Source: Streptomyces roseochromogenus subsp. oscitans DS 12.976 (lineage in GTDB: Bacteria > Actinomycetota > Actinomycetes > Streptomycetales > Streptomycetaceae). From it: 64,000 nucleotides of DNA. The stretch's first letter is position 1; each line of letters starts with the position of its first letter. Under the pieces are notes generated by a model. That model was not told the DNA's origin. It saw nothing but the letters and a program-made list of their open reading frames with translations, and made no database searches. Shown one piece after another: positions 34,626 to 43,789 of this stretch. The DNA lies in NCBI RefSeq assembly GCF_000497445.1, contig NZ_CM002285.1:5668652-5732651 (forward strand). The letters run 5' to 3'. The position numbers were made by a program, and so were the translations under genes.

Positions 34626-35569
34626 TCCTCACCGTCACCCCCAACCCCTCCCTCGACCGCACCTATGAGGTCCAGGCCCTGAAGCGCGGCGAGGTCATCC
34701 GTGCCGACACCGAGCGCATGGACCCCGGCGGCAAGGGCGTGAACGTCTCGCGCGCCGTCGCGGCCGCCGGGCGGCGTACGGTCGCCGTTCTGCCCCTGGG
34801 TGGTGCGCCGGGGGCGCTCATCGCCGATCTGCTCGACGCGCAGGGCATCGAGGTCGCGCCGGTCCCGATCACCGGAGCCACCCGTTCCAACATCGCACTC
34901 GCCGAGTCCGACGGGGTGCTCACCAAGATCAACGCGCCGGGTCCGGAGCTCTCCGCGGCCGAGCAGGCCCTGCTCCTGGTCACCGTCCGCGAGCAGTCCC
35001 GCGATGCCGACTGGATCGCGTGCTGCGGGAGCCTGCCCCGGGGGCTGGCGCCCTCGTGGTACGCCGATGTCGTCACGGAGGCGCACGCGGGGGGCGCGCG
35101 CATCGCGCTGGACACCTCGGGGCGTGCGCTGCTGGAGGCGCTGCCCGCGCGGCCGGACGTGGTGAAGCCCAACGCCGAGGAGCTCGCGGAAACCGTCGGG
35201 CGCCCCCTGGCGACCGTGGGCGACGCACTGAAGGCGGCCGAGGAGGTGCGCGGCATGGGCGCACGCGCCGTGCTCGCGAGCCTGGGCGCCGACGGACAGC
35301 TCCTCGTGGAAGACGCGGGCGCCTGGTTCGCCACCGCCCACGTGGACATCGTCCGCAGCAACGTCGGCGCCGGCGACTCCTCCCTCGCCGGCTTCCTGGT
35401 CGCCGGCGGCACCGGCCCCGAGGCCCTCGCCTCCGCCGTCGCCCACGGCGCCGCCGCCGTCCAGCTCCCCGGCAGCGTCATGCCGACCCCCACCGACCTG
35501 GACCCGGCGGCGGTGACCGTCACGGCCGAGATCCCCCTCGACCGCGAACTGACGGAGCCCGTGTCATGA
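34622..35569 (+). CDS. fruK: 1-phosphofructokinase
   Basis: A 315-aa PfkB-family kinase (fructose-1-phosphate + ATP to fructose-1,6-bisphosphate). N-terminal ILTVTPNPSLDRTYEV and PGGKGVNVSRAVAAAG are diagnostic of the 1-PFK/tagatose-6-phosphate kinase branch. The C-terminal NVGAGDSSLAGFL holds the catalytic Asp. It overlaps fruR by 4 bp and precedes the fructose PTS permease. Confidence 0.95.
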   Translation: MILTVTPNPSLDRTYEVQALKRGEVIRADTERMDPGGKGVNVSRAVAAAGRRTVAVLPLGGAPGALIADLLDAQGIEVAPVPITGATRSNIALAESDGVLTKINAPGPELSAAEQALLLVTVREQSRDADWIACCGSLPRGLAPSWYADVVTEAHAGGARIALDTSGRALLEALPARPDVVKPNAEELAETVGRPLATVGDALKAAEEVRGMGARAVLASLGADGQLLVEDAGAWFATAHVDIVRSNVGAGDSSLAGFLVAGGTGPEALASAVAHGAAAVQLPGSVMPTPTDLDPAAVTVTAEIPLDRELTEPVS

Positions 35570-35729
35570 CCCCTCTGACCCGCCGCCGTACGCCCACCCC
35601 GCCCCGGCCATGGCGAGACTCCCCGTCACTCACCACGGCCGCCACCCCCACCGCTTCCCCCCACAGCACCCCCGTCCCCCTCTCCGCCCACCCCTCTCCC
35701 CGGGCGATACGCGTGCATAGGAGCCCGCG

Positions 35730-37997
35730 ATGAGCCACATGATCACCGCGGACCTGGTCGACCTCGACCTGTCCGCCAGCACCAAGGAAGCGGCGGCACG
35801 CGCCCTCGCCGAACGCATGGTGGCCCAGGGCCGGGTGACCGACCTGGAAGGCTTCCTCGGCGACGTGGCCGCCCGCGAGGCCCAGATGCCGACCGGCCTC
35901 GACGGCGGCATCGGCATCCCGCACTGCCGCAGCACCCACGTCACCGAGCCGACCCTCGCCTTCGGCCGCAGCGCCGCAGGCATCGACTTCGGTGCCCCGG
36001 ACGGCCCGGCCGACCTGATCTTCCTGATCGCGGCCCCGGCCGGCGCCGACGACGCCCATCTCACCATCCTCTCCTCGCTGGCCCGCCAGCTGATGAACAC
36101 CGACTTCACCTCGGCCCTGCGCGCGGCGACCGACGGGGACACGGCCGCGGCACTGATCCGCGGGGACGAGACCCCGAGCGCGCCCCAGGCGCCGTCGGCT
36201 GCGCGGGAGGGCGCGGACGCGGACGTGAGCGCGAGCGGCTCGACGACTGCCGGGAGCGAGGACTCGGGCACGGGTGCGAACGCTACGGCGAGCGCTGCTC
36301 AGGGCGCTGTGAGCGCCGCGGGCGCCGCAGGCGCAGCCAGCCAGGCGGGCGCCTCCGAAGACACCGCTGCGGCGCCGGTGGCGGCCTCCGCCTGCGCCGC
36401 AGCGGCCACTACGGCGCAGGCGCCAGGAGCATCCGCCCCGGCGCAGGCAAACCCGGCGGGTGCCGGCTCCGCCTCGGACTCCGGCGAGCGCCCCTTCCGG
36501 ATCGTCGCTGTCACCTCCTGCCCGACCGGCATCGCGCACACCTACATGGCAGCCGAGTCCCTGGAGAACGCGGGCCGCGAGGCGGGCGTCGAACTCATCG
36601 TCGAAACCCAGGGCTCGGCCGGCTTCACCCGGCTGGACCCGGCGGTGATCGCGGCGGCGGACGGCGTGATCTTCGCGCACGACGTCCCCGTACGCGACAA
36701 GGACCGCTTCGCCGGCAAACCCACCCTCGACGTCGGAGTGAAGGCCGGAATCAACCGACCCGCCGAACTCATCACGGAGGTGCGCGAGAAGGCGGCGCGC
36801 GGCGAGACGAGCGCCCCGGCGCCCGCGTCGGGCAATACGCCGGTCGAGCGCGCGGGCGACTCCACCGAGGGATACGGCACCAGGCTCCGCAAGTGGCTGA
36901 TGAGCGGCGTGAGCTACATGGTTCCGTTCGTCGCCGCGGGCGGCCTCCTCATCGCCCTCGGCTTCGCGATCGGCGGTTACAAGATCAACAAGGCGCCGTC
37001 GGTGATGGACCACTTCGTGTGGACCCAGGCCGACAGCTGGGGTGCCCTGCTGTTCCAGATCGGCGCCGTGGCCTTCGGCTTCCTGGTGCCGGTCCTGGCC
37101 GGCTACGTCGCCTACGGCATGGCCGACCGCCCCGGCCTGGTCCCCGGCTTCGTGGGCGGCGCGATCTCACTCACCATCAACGCGGGCTTCCTCGGCGGCC
37201 TGGTGGCCGGCCTGATCGCCGGCGGCGTGGTGATGGCCATCCAGAAGATCAACATCCCCGCGGCCCTGAGGGGCATCATGCCGGTGGTGGTGATCCCGCT
37301 GATCTCCTCGGCGATCGTCGGATTCCTGATGTTCGTCGTCATCGGCAAGCCCATCGCCACCGCCCAGAAGGGTCTCACCAGCTGGCTGAACGGCCTCACC
37401 GGCACCAACGCGATCCTGCTCGGCGCCCTGCTCGGCCTGATGATGTGCTTCGACCTGGGCGGCCCGGTCAACAAGGTCGCTTACACCTTCGCCACCGCCG
37501 GCATCGCCGTCTCGAACCCCAGCGACTCCGCGATGAAGATCATGGCCGCGGTGATGGCGGCCGGCATGGTCCCGCCGCTGGCGATGGCCCTGGCCACCAC
37601 CGTGCGGGGCAAGCTGTTCACGCACACCGAGCGCGAGAACGGCAAGGCCGCCTGGGTCCTCGGCGCCTCCTTCATCTCCGAGGGCGCGATCCCGTTCGCC
37701 GCCGCGGACCCGCTGCGGGTCATCCCGTCCGCCATGGTGGGCGGCGCGCTCACCGGCGCCCTCTCGATGGCCTTCGGCGCCACCCTGCGCGCCCCGCACG
37801 GCGGCATCTTCGTCGTCCCGCTGATCGGCAACCCGCTGCTGTACCTCATCGCCATCGCGGCCGGCGTCTGCGCCACCACGGCCCTGGTCGTCCTCCTCAA
37901 GGGCATGCGCAAGCAGACCCCCGAAAGCCCGGCCACCGACCCCGCCACGAACGCGGCCAACCCGACGAAGGGGAGCAAGCAGCCCGTGGCGGCCTGA
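35730..37997 (+). CDS. fruA: Fructose-specific PTS enzyme IIABC
   Basis: A 755-aa fused permease. EIIA domain (1-~145): phosphorylation H65 in GGIGIPHCRS. An Ala/Ser-rich linker (~150-250) follows. EIIB domain (~252-350): phospho-cysteine C264 in TSCPTGIAHTYMAAESLE. EIIC domain (~385-730) has eight or more helices. It takes up fructose as fructose-1-phosphate with phosphate from HPr. AGGAG upstream of ATG 35730. The linker is unusually long and low in complexity. Operon partner of fruR and fruK. Confidence 0.95.
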   Translation: MSHMITADLVDLDLSASTKEAAARALAERMVAQGRVTDLEGFLGDVAAREAQMPTGLDGGIGIPHCRSTHVTEPTLAFGRSAAGIDFGAPDGPADLIFLIAAPAGADDAHLTILSSLARQLMNTDFTSALRAATDGDTAAALIRGDETPSAPQAPSAAREGADADVSASGSTTAGSEDSGTGANATASAAQGAVSAAGAAGAASQAGASEDTAAAPVAASACAAAATTAQAPGASAPAQANPAGAGSASDSGERPFRIVAVTSCPTGIAHTYMAAESLENAGREAGVELIVETQGSAGFTRLDPAVIAAADGVIFAHDVPVRDKDRFAGKPTLDVGVKAGINRPAELITEVREKAARGETSAPAPASGNTPVERAGDSTEGYGTRLRKWLMSGVSYMVPFVAAGGLLIALGFAIGGYKINKAPSVMDHFVWTQADSWGALLFQIGAVAFGFLVPVLAGYVAYGMADRPGLVPGFVGGAISLTINAGFLGGLVAGLIAGGVVMAIQKINIPAALRGIMPVVVIPLISSAIVGFLMFVVIGKPIATAQKGLTSWLNGLTGTNAILLGALLGLMMCFDLGGPVNKVAYTFATAGIAVSNPSDSAMKIMAAVMAAGMVPPLAMALATTVRGKLFTHTERENGKAAWVLGASFISEGAIPFAAADPLRVIPSAMVGGALTGALSMAFGATLRAPHGGIFVVPLIGNPLLYLIAIAAGVCATTALVVLLKGMRKQTPESPATDPATNAANPTKGSKQPVAA

Positions 37998-38071
37998 CCA
38001 GCGCACCGCCCCTCGCCGCACCTTGTCCCTTTAGTTCGCTGTGAGTTGTTCACGGCACCTGCGAGATACGT

Positions 38072-38101
38072 CACGGTCCGGGATCAAAGTCCCGGACCGT
38101 G
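38072..38101. terminator. Hairpin after fruA
   Basis: CACGGTCCGGGA (38072-38083) pairs perfectly with TCCCGGACCGTG (38090-38101) across a 6-nt AT-rich loop. It lies 75 bp beyond the fruA stop and just before a small membrane protein gene, so it is probably the fru operon terminator. Confidence 0.75.
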
Positions 38102-38117
38102 GTGTGTACTGGGACGC

Positions 38118-38369
38118 ATGCTTGAGCACGCCCCGACTCTCCAGCTGATCGGCGTGGTCGTCCTCGCCGTGGCCGCCGTCGCCTGGACCGTCGTCCTGAT
38201 GCGCCTGCTGCGCCGCACGAGCCTCCAGACTCCCACGCGGCGCACCCCCACCGCTCTCCCGGCCCTGCCGCGCCAGCGGCGGATGGGCCCCGCTCTGGAG
38301 TCCGTCGAGCTGACCCCCGCCGAGCAGGACGCCTTCGCGGGCCTGGCACGGCAACTCGCCAACGGCTGA
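38118..38369 (+). CDS. Small single-TM protein of unknown function
   Basis: An 83-aa protein with one N-terminal transmembrane helix (residues ~9-31, LIGVVVLAVAAVAWTVVLMRLL). A basic Thr/Pro-rich segment follows, then a short amphipathic C-terminus (LTPAEQDAFAGLARQLANG). I recognise no family. It starts 16 bp after the fru terminator hairpin. The start is chosen at the ATG right before the helix. It is likely real because of codon bias and the coherent topology. Confidence 0.65.
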   Translation: MLEHAPTLQLIGVVVLAVAAVAWTVVLMRLLRRTSLQTPTRRTPTALPALPRQRRMGPALESVELTPAEQDAFAGLARQLANG

Positions 38370-38432
38370 CGACGAGAAAAGGCCCCGAACCCTCAAAGCG
38401 CCCTTCACGCCGGGCGCACACCGCTACGCGCG

Positions 38433-39179
38433 CTACCCCTGCCGCGCCGCGCGCCGTTCCATCGCGTCCCGGGCTGCGTCCTCCGACATGTACACCTCGC
38501 ACATGTGCCGCCCGTCCGGCGTCGCCGTGTGCTCGACCTCCCACAGGGAGATCTCACGGTCGTCCGGCAGCAGGAACGCGTGCTCATACAGCGCGTAGCT
38601 CAGCCCCGCACGCCCGGCGCGCCCCGGGCGCCCGAACGCCTGCGTGATCTCGTGTGCGGTCGCGGTCGCCAGCAGTGCCGCCGTCTCCGCATCGGGCCGG
38701 TCTGGATTCTCCGCACGGCGCAGGAGCCGGCGCGCGTGGTCGGCCGAGTCATCGGAGGCGAACACGTGCCGGGGCTCCGGAATCGCCCACAGCCGCATCA
38801 GCGCGGGCAGCTCGAACTCCGGAGTGTCCGGCGACAGTCCGAGCCGCGCCGTGGCCGTCTGCAGCTCTTCCTCGTCGACGTACACCTCGTGCTCCGGGGC
38901 GGCGCCCGGCGTCGGGTTGTGTACGAGCTCCCACAGCGTGACCGCACTGCCGTCGGCGAGCAGCCAGGTGTGCCGGTACGTCTCCCGGTGCAGCCCCGCG
39001 CTGTGGTACGCCGAGTGCAGCGAACTGTCGTGCGCCAGCGCGCAGTCGAGCCGCCGTATCACGTCGTCGGGCAGCTCGAAGGAGTTCAGGGCGCGACCGA
39101 GGAGTCGCGCGAGATGCTCCTCCGGAGACTCGGGCGACTCGGCTGGTTCGTACGCTGCTGTCTCGTACGGAACGCTCAA
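38433..39179 (-). CDS. DUF6227 family protein
   Basis: A 248-aa soluble acidic protein resembling the Streptomyces-specific DUF6227 family. It has two internally similar halves, each with a Tyr/His-rich helix then LPDD/LADG plus a (V/I)(T/S)LWE strand and an (V/C)EVY(V/M) strand. Examples are WLLADGSAVTLWELVHNPTP with HEVYVDEEE, and FLLPDDREISLWEVEHTATP with CEVYMSEDA. TTG start at 39179 with GGGAG upstream. Function unknown; the duplicated fold suggests a pseudo-dimer. Confidence 0.8.
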   Translation of the reverse strand: MSVPYETAAYEPAESPESPEEHLARLLGRALNSFELPDDVIRRLDCALAHDSSLHSAYHSAGLHRETYRHTWLLADGSAVTLWELVHNPTPGAAPEHEVYVDEEELQTATARLGLSPDTPEFELPALMRLWAIPEPRHVFASDDSADHARRLLRRAENPDRPDAETAALLATATAHEITQAFGRPGRAGRAGLSYALYEHAFLLPDDREISLWEVEHTATPDGRHMCEVYMSEDAARDAMERRAARQG

Positions 39180-39284
39180 GGCATCTCCCGGCGTTGCTGC
39201 ATGTCACCTTGTGGGTGCATACCGTAGCCCCTCAGCCGGGCATCATGTCCGGGAACCGAGAAAACGTATGCCGGGAAAACGCGC

Positions 39285-39313
39285 GGGCCGCGCAAGAAGT
39301 TCCCGCGCGGCCC
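39285..39313 (-). terminator. Terminator of the L,D-transpeptidase gene
   Basis: GGGCCGCGC (39285-39293) pairs with GCGCGGCCC (39305-39313) around an 11-nt loop, 36 bp beyond the minus-strand stop at 39349. Confidence 0.7.
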
Positions 39314-39348
39314 CACGTGGCGTCAAAAGCTGCCGTAAAAGCTCCCGT

Positions 39349-40575
39349 TCAGACGGCACTTCCGGCGGCCCAGGCGCTCCACGACATGTTCCAGCCGTTG
39401 AGCCCGTTGTCCGGAGCGACCGTCGTGTCGGGGGAGTTCTTCACGATCACAACGTCCCCGACGAGCGTGTTGTCGAAGAACCACTTGGCCGAGGTCGCCC
39501 CCTGCGCGCCCTGCACGTCCGCGAGGCCGATGCAGCCGTGGCTGGTGCCCTGCCGGCCGAACGGCGGGTCGCCCTTGCTGTACCAGTAGTTGCCGTGGAT
39601 GAACGTCCCCGACGACGTCAGCCGCATCGCGTGCGGCACGTCCGGGATGTCGTACTCGCCGCCGAAGCCGACCGTCGAGCCGTTCATGCGGGTCTGCACG
39701 AACTTCTCGGAGATCACCATCTGCCCGTTGTACGTGGTGTGCTGCGCGCTGCCCGCGGAGATCGGCACCGACTTGATCGTCTTGCCGTCCCGCACCACCG
39801 TCATCGTCTGCGTGTTGGCGTCGACCGTGGAGACCTGCGACCGCCCGATGGTGAAGGAGACGGTCTTCTTCTGCACTCCGTAGACGCCCTTCGCGCCCTC
39901 GACCCCGTCCAGGTCGATCTTCATCGTGACTTTGGAACCGGCCTTCCAGTACTCCTGCGGCCGGAAATCCAGCCGCCGGTCCCCGAACCAGTGCCCCACC
40001 ACCTGCTGACCACCACTGGAGTTGACCGTGATGTGCGACTGCACGGCCTTCTTGTCGCTGATCGACTTGTCGAACGTGAACGACACCGGCATACCCACTC
40101 CGACCGTGGCGCCGTTGTCCGGCGTGTAGGTGCCGATGAAGCTGTTCGCCGACGTGACGGTGGTGAAGATGGAATTGGCGGCCGCCGTACGCCCGTCCGC
40201 GTCCTTCGCGGTCGCACCTATCTCGTACTTCGTCCCGCGCTCCAGCTGCTCCTTCGGCTTCCAGCTGCTGCCGTCCGCCGATATCGCCCCGGTCACGGCC
40301 TGCCCCGTCCCCGCCACGGTCATCTTCACGTCGGTCAGCTTGCCGCCGCTGACCTTCACGCCGGTCGCGTTGATGGATGCGTCGGTCGAACCGTCCTTGG
40401 CCGAGATCACGATGTTCGCCGTCGACGTCTTGGGGGAGTCCTTGCCGTCGCTGGTCGCATTGGCGCTGCCACCACAAGCGGTCAGGGTGAGGGCGCCGAC
40501 CATCAGGGCGGCACAGGCCCCCAGTGCGCGCCGCGCTGTAATGTCCGGCGTTGTCACGGGATGCTCCAGGTTCAT
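39349..40575 (-). CDS. L,D-transpeptidase lipoprotein (YkuD, Ig-like)
   Basis: A 408-aa cell-wall enzyme. The lipoprotein signal ends in the lipobox LTAC, followed by a Ser/Thr/Gly-rich spacer. Two bacterial Ig-like regions of the actinobacterial Ldt type come next, then the YkuD domain with the catalytic SHGCIGL (Cys nucleophile, His). It should form 3-3 crosslinks in peptidoglycan at the outer face of the membrane. The start at 40575 (MNLEHPVT) is preferred over a longer in-frame start, because the signal peptide then has normal length. Confidence 0.93.
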   Translation of the reverse strand: MNLEHPVTTPDITARRALGACAALMVGALTLTACGGSANATSDGKDSPKTSTANIVISAKDGSTDASINATGVKVSGGKLTDVKMTVAGTGQAVTGAISADGSSWKPKEQLERGTKYEIGATAKDADGRTAAANSIFTTVTSANSFIGTYTPDNGATVGVGMPVSFTFDKSISDKKAVQSHITVNSSGGQQVVGHWFGDRRLDFRPQEYWKAGSKVTMKIDLDGVEGAKGVYGVQKKTVSFTIGRSQVSTVDANTQTMTVVRDGKTIKSVPISAGSAQHTTYNGQMVISEKFVQTRMNGSTVGFGGEYDIPDVPHAMRLTSSGTFIHGNYWYSKGDPPFGRQGTSHGCIGLADVQGAQGATSAKWFFDNTLVGDVVIVKNSPDTTVAPDNGLNGWNMSWSAWAAGSAV

Positions 40576-40782
40576 GTGATGTGCGTGATCCGTTCCAGTG
40601 CGTGGAGAAAGAGGGCACTGGCGCCGGGGAAGGTTCCCTCCCGCTCCCGTGAACGCCATCACGTGACAAAACCGCGACAATTCGAGCCCGGCGGGGGAGT
40701 CCCGCCCCGGCCCTCAGCACGCCGCCGCCCCAACGCGGTCCGCCGCGCCGACCCTTGGGCGACGCGCGGGTGACGCGCGCAC

Positions 40783-40812
40783 TGGTGAGGGCGCACCTCT
40801 GCGCCCTCACCA
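40783..40812 (-). terminator. Perfect hairpin after the P1 peptidase gene
   Basis: TGGTGAGGGCGCA (40783-40795) pairs exactly with TGCGCCCTCACCA (40800-40812) across a 4-nt loop, just past the minus-strand stop at 40816. A very stable intrinsic-type terminator. Confidence 0.8.
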
Positions 40813-40815
40813 CCC

Positions 40816-41841
40816 CTACCGCGCCCCGTACAACTCCCTGTATGACGGCCATGTCCCGCCCGGCCCGTCCACCGACTCGGCGGCGCGCACCCCCCGCACG
40901 ATCGCGCGCGTCACGACATCCGCGCCGGCGGCAAGGATCTCATTGAGCCCCAACGGGTGCTCGGCGAGCGAGCGTGCACCGGTCGCCAGCGCGAACACCG
41001 TGTCCCCGTCGTGCAAGAGGTGCACCGGCCGAACGGCGCGCGCGATCCCGTCGTGCGCCGTGCCCGCCAGCTTCTGTGCCTGCGCTTTGGAGAGGTTCGC
41101 GTCGGTCGCGACCACCGCCAGCGTCGTGTTGAGCGGGGGCGGCGCCTTCCTGACGGCGGCTTCGTCGAGGCGCCGGCGCGCGGCCTCGTGCACGCTCTCC
41201 TCGGGATACTCCACCCGCCCCTGACACAACTCCCCGTACAGCGCCCCCGACTCGGGCTCGATCACCGACCCCGCAGCGTTCACGACCGCCAGCGCGGCCA
41301 CGGTGATCCCCGAGTCGAGGACCGAGCTCGCGGTGCCCACCCCGCCCTTGATCTGTCCCGCCACGGCGCCCGCGCCGGCCCCGACGCACCCCTCCGGCAC
41401 CCGCGCCCCAGGCGCAGTCTCCGCCGCGGCCTCCACCGCCGCGCGTCCCGTGCCCGCGTCCGGTCGCGCGCGGAAGTCTCCGCCGCGCCCCAGATCGAAG
41501 ACGCACGCGGCGGGCACAACCGGCACGACGTGTGCCGGGTCCGTCCCCACCCGCACCCCGCGCCGCTGCTCCTCCAGCCAGGCCATCACACCGGACGCCG
41601 CGTCGAGCCCGTACGCGCTGCCGCCGGTCAGCACCACCGCATCGACCCGGTTCACGACGTTGCGCGGGTCGAGCGCGTCGGTCTCCTTGGTGCCGGGGCC
41701 GCCGCCGCGCACGTCCACAGCGACGACTGCGCCGTCGTCCGGAGCAAGAACGACCGTGGTGCCGGTGAGCCAGCCGTCCCCGCTGCGGGTGGCGTGCCCC
41801 ACCCGCACTCCGGCGACGTCCGTGATTGCGTCAACTGTCAT
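40816..41841 (-). CDS. P1-family (DmpA-like) peptidase
   Basis: A 341-aa member of the P1/DmpA/Endo-type 6-aminohexanoate hydrolase family (Ntn fold, self-processing). Visible motifs are GVRVGHAT near the N-terminus, VVLTGGSAYGLDAASGVMAWLEE, GAGAGAVAGQIKGGVGTAS, and the cleavage region PLNTTLAVVATDANL, where the Thr after Asn is the probable N-terminal nucleophile. Aminopeptidase or amidase activity is expected; the substrate is unknown. Gly/Ala-rich stretches are normal for the family. Confidence 0.88.
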   Translation of the reverse strand: MTVDAITDVAGVRVGHATRSGDGWLTGTTVVLAPDDGAVVAVDVRGGGPGTKETDALDPRNVVNRVDAVVLTGGSAYGLDAASGVMAWLEEQRRGVRVGTDPAHVVPVVPAACVFDLGRGGDFRARPDAGTGRAAVEAAAETAPGARVPEGCVGAGAGAVAGQIKGGVGTASSVLDSGITVAALAVVNAAGSVIEPESGALYGELCQGRVEYPEESVHEAARRRLDEAAVRKAPPPLNTTLAVVATDANLSKAQAQKLAGTAHDGIARAVRPVHLLHDGDTVFALATGARSLAEHPLGLNEILAAGADVVTRAIVRGVRAAESVDGPGGTWPSYRELYGAR

Positions 41842-41878
41842 GGACGCCAGTCTCGCCCCTGCAGGCGCCGCTGAGGAC

Positions 41879-43117
41879 TCAGGCGGCCGGCGCGGTGGCG
41901 CTCGCCGCGCGCTCCCGGCCGGTCATGCGCGCCGTCAGCGTCACTCCGGTCGCGACCGCGGCCGCGGACACGAGCCCCGCCGCGAGCACCGCCCAGTCGC
42001 CCAGGAAGGTGCAGCAGATCACCAGCAGCGCCGTGACCGGCAGCACCAGCTGCTGGGCGATGCCGACTTTGAAGTGCCTTGAGTGGAGCGCCCAGACGGT
42101 CAGCAGGTACAGCGCCGTGGGCAGCGTCACGGCTGCAGACGCGGACAGCGTGGAGATGTGGTTCTTGCCGACCGCGTGTTCGACGGCCACCTCCAGGCCG
42201 GCGCCGATCGCCGCGGCGGAGGCGAAGATCAGGTAGTGCCCGTAGCCCCACAGGAACGCCTGCCCGTTGGAGCGCAGATGGCCGTGGATGGGCACAACGA
42301 AGTAGATCCACCACGCGGAGAAGACGATCAGGAGCCCGCCCGCCGCGATCGGAAGCAACTCGCCCAGCGCATCGTGTTCGTCCACGGCCGACTTCACGGC
42401 GAAGGTTGCCGCGGAGATCGTCTCACCGAGCACGATGATGGTGAACAGGCCGTACCGTTCGGCGATGTGGTGGGGATGCCAGGCGGTCCCGTAGTTCTTC
42501 TCGGCGAACAGCGGCACGCACATTTCCACGATCGCCATCACGAGGAACACCCAGGGCCGCGCGGGCCCGGGCAACACCACCAGTCCGAGCCAGCCGACCA
42601 GGCACAGCAGCACACCGCACGCGTACCGCAACGCCATGGCTCTCTCGGCGCCCTCGGCTGATCTCGCGGCTCTCAGCCACTGCGCGGCCATCGCCAGCCG
42701 CATGATCAGGTAGCCGAGCCAGACCACCAGGTAGTCGTGACGCTGAAAGGCCTGGGAGATTCCGGCGGCCAGCACCAGGACACCGGCGATCTGCACCAGG
42801 GTGACGACCCGGTAGAGCGCGTCGTCGTTGTCGTACGCCGAGGCGAACCAGGTGAAGTTCATCCAGGCCCACCAGATGGCGAAGAACTGCATGGCGTAGT
42901 TGAGGATGCCGTCGCCCGCATGCCCCTCGGCGACGGCGTGCACCAGTTGCACACCCGCCTGCGCGATCGCCACGACGAAGCACAGGTCGAAGAAGAGCTC
43001 TAGCGGCGAGGAGACCCGGTGCGCCTCGTCGCGTCCGCGCGCGGTGAGCCGCCGCAGCGGTCCGGAGGATTGTGGTGCGCCCGGGGAGACGGGCGCCGGA
43101 GCGGAACTCGACGTCAT
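41879..43117 (-). CDS. Low temperature requirement protein A (LtrA)
   Basis: A 412-aa membrane protein of the LtrA family with about 10-12 helices. Family signatures are SPLELFFDLCFVVAIAQ, FFAIWWAWMNFTWFASAYDNDD and HIAERYGLFTIIVLGE. First described in Listeria for growth at low temperature; the molecular function is unknown. ATG at 43117 with GGGAGG is clear. Convergent or unrelated neighbours on both sides. Confidence 0.92.
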   Translation of the reverse strand: MTSSSAPAPVSPGAPQSSGPLRRLTARGRDEAHRVSSPLELFFDLCFVVAIAQAGVQLVHAVAEGHAGDGILNYAMQFFAIWWAWMNFTWFASAYDNDDALYRVVTLVQIAGVLVLAAGISQAFQRHDYLVVWLGYLIMRLAMAAQWLRAARSAEGAERAMALRYACGVLLCLVGWLGLVVLPGPARPWVFLVMAIVEMCVPLFAEKNYGTAWHPHHIAERYGLFTIIVLGETISAATFAVKSAVDEHDALGELLPIAAGGLLIVFSAWWIYFVVPIHGHLRSNGQAFLWGYGHYLIFASAAAIGAGLEVAVEHAVGKNHISTLSASAAVTLPTALYLLTVWALHSRHFKVGIAQQLVLPVTALLVICCTFLGDWAVLAAGLVSAAAVATGVTLTARMTGRERAASATAPAA

Positions 43118-43593
43118 GCCTCCCAGGACAGCAGAAAACCGCCTCCAAATCTTGTGAACGAATTCACAAACGAGGGAGGGTCCAAAGCCCCGAACGAACC
43201 CCCAGGTCAGGGTGCGCTTCTTTGCCTTGGACCGACGCGGGCCGGGACTTACGGGCATGGATCCGGGACCAACGCGGCGTCCGGGCCGTCTCTCACGGGC
43301 GTGCAATGGACTCGCAGCGACCCCCCGATGCGGAAGGTGCGGATCATGACCGCCACGCCTGCGGAAATCACCACGTTCCCCTTGCGGAAGATGCCGCGGG
43401 AACCGCTCCGACGCCCGTGGACGCCTGGACCGGCTTCCGGGGCGGACACCGGCGCGACACGTCCTGCTTCCTGGGCGTCCGCGCGACCGACGCGTTGCTG
43501 CGCGACACCGACATGGTCCTGCTCGACATCAAGCCCTCCGCCTGCGGCGAGCGCTCCGCCCGGACGCTCGGGCCAGGGCCGTACCCTTGAGGC
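43118..43593. other. Intergenic region with a possible gene remnant
   Basis: About 475 bp upstream of LtrA and of a 58-aa ORF. Apart from the radical-SAM-like fragment at 43453-43539 no coding sequence is convincing. Several frames are open without start signals. Confidence 0.45.
43453..43539 (+). pseudogene. Possible fragment of a radical SAM activase (PflA-like)
   Basis: One frame reads RDTSCFLGVRATDALL followed by RDTDMVLLDIKPS. That resembles the DTSGFLG...LLxxTDLVLLDIKS core of pyruvate formate-lyase activating enzymes. Both similarity and length are limited (29 residues), and no cluster-binding CxxxCxxC motif is nearby. If real it is a relic of a lost gene. Confidence 0.4.
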
Positions 43594-43770
43594 ATGAGCA
43601 CCGCCCCCGAATCCGAGCCCAGCGATCCGAAGCCCGCGCTGGTCTTCGACGACCCGCTGGACCAGCAGTCCTCGGACGACACCGATCGCGGCTGGGGCGA
43701 GCGCACGGACGGCGACAGCGCCGCCGACCTGAAGCGCTTCCTCGACGAGAAGCCGCCCCACCACCTCTGA
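43594..43770 (+). CDS. 58-aa acidic hypothetical protein
   Basis: A small ORF from ATG 43594 (GAGG four bases upstream) to TGA 43768-43770. The product is acidic (PALVFDDPLDQQSSDD), then has a conserved-looking C-terminus (SAADLKRFLDEKPPHHL). No membrane segment. Codon use is strongly GC3-biased. It converges on mscL with 19 bp between stops. I recall similar short proteins near mscL in other Streptomyces but cannot assign a function. Confidence 0.65.
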   Translation: MSTAPESEPSDPKPALVFDDPLDQQSSDDTDRGWGERTDGDSAADLKRFLDEKPPHHL

Positions 43771-43789
43771 ACCGTCCGCAGGAGCGCGG

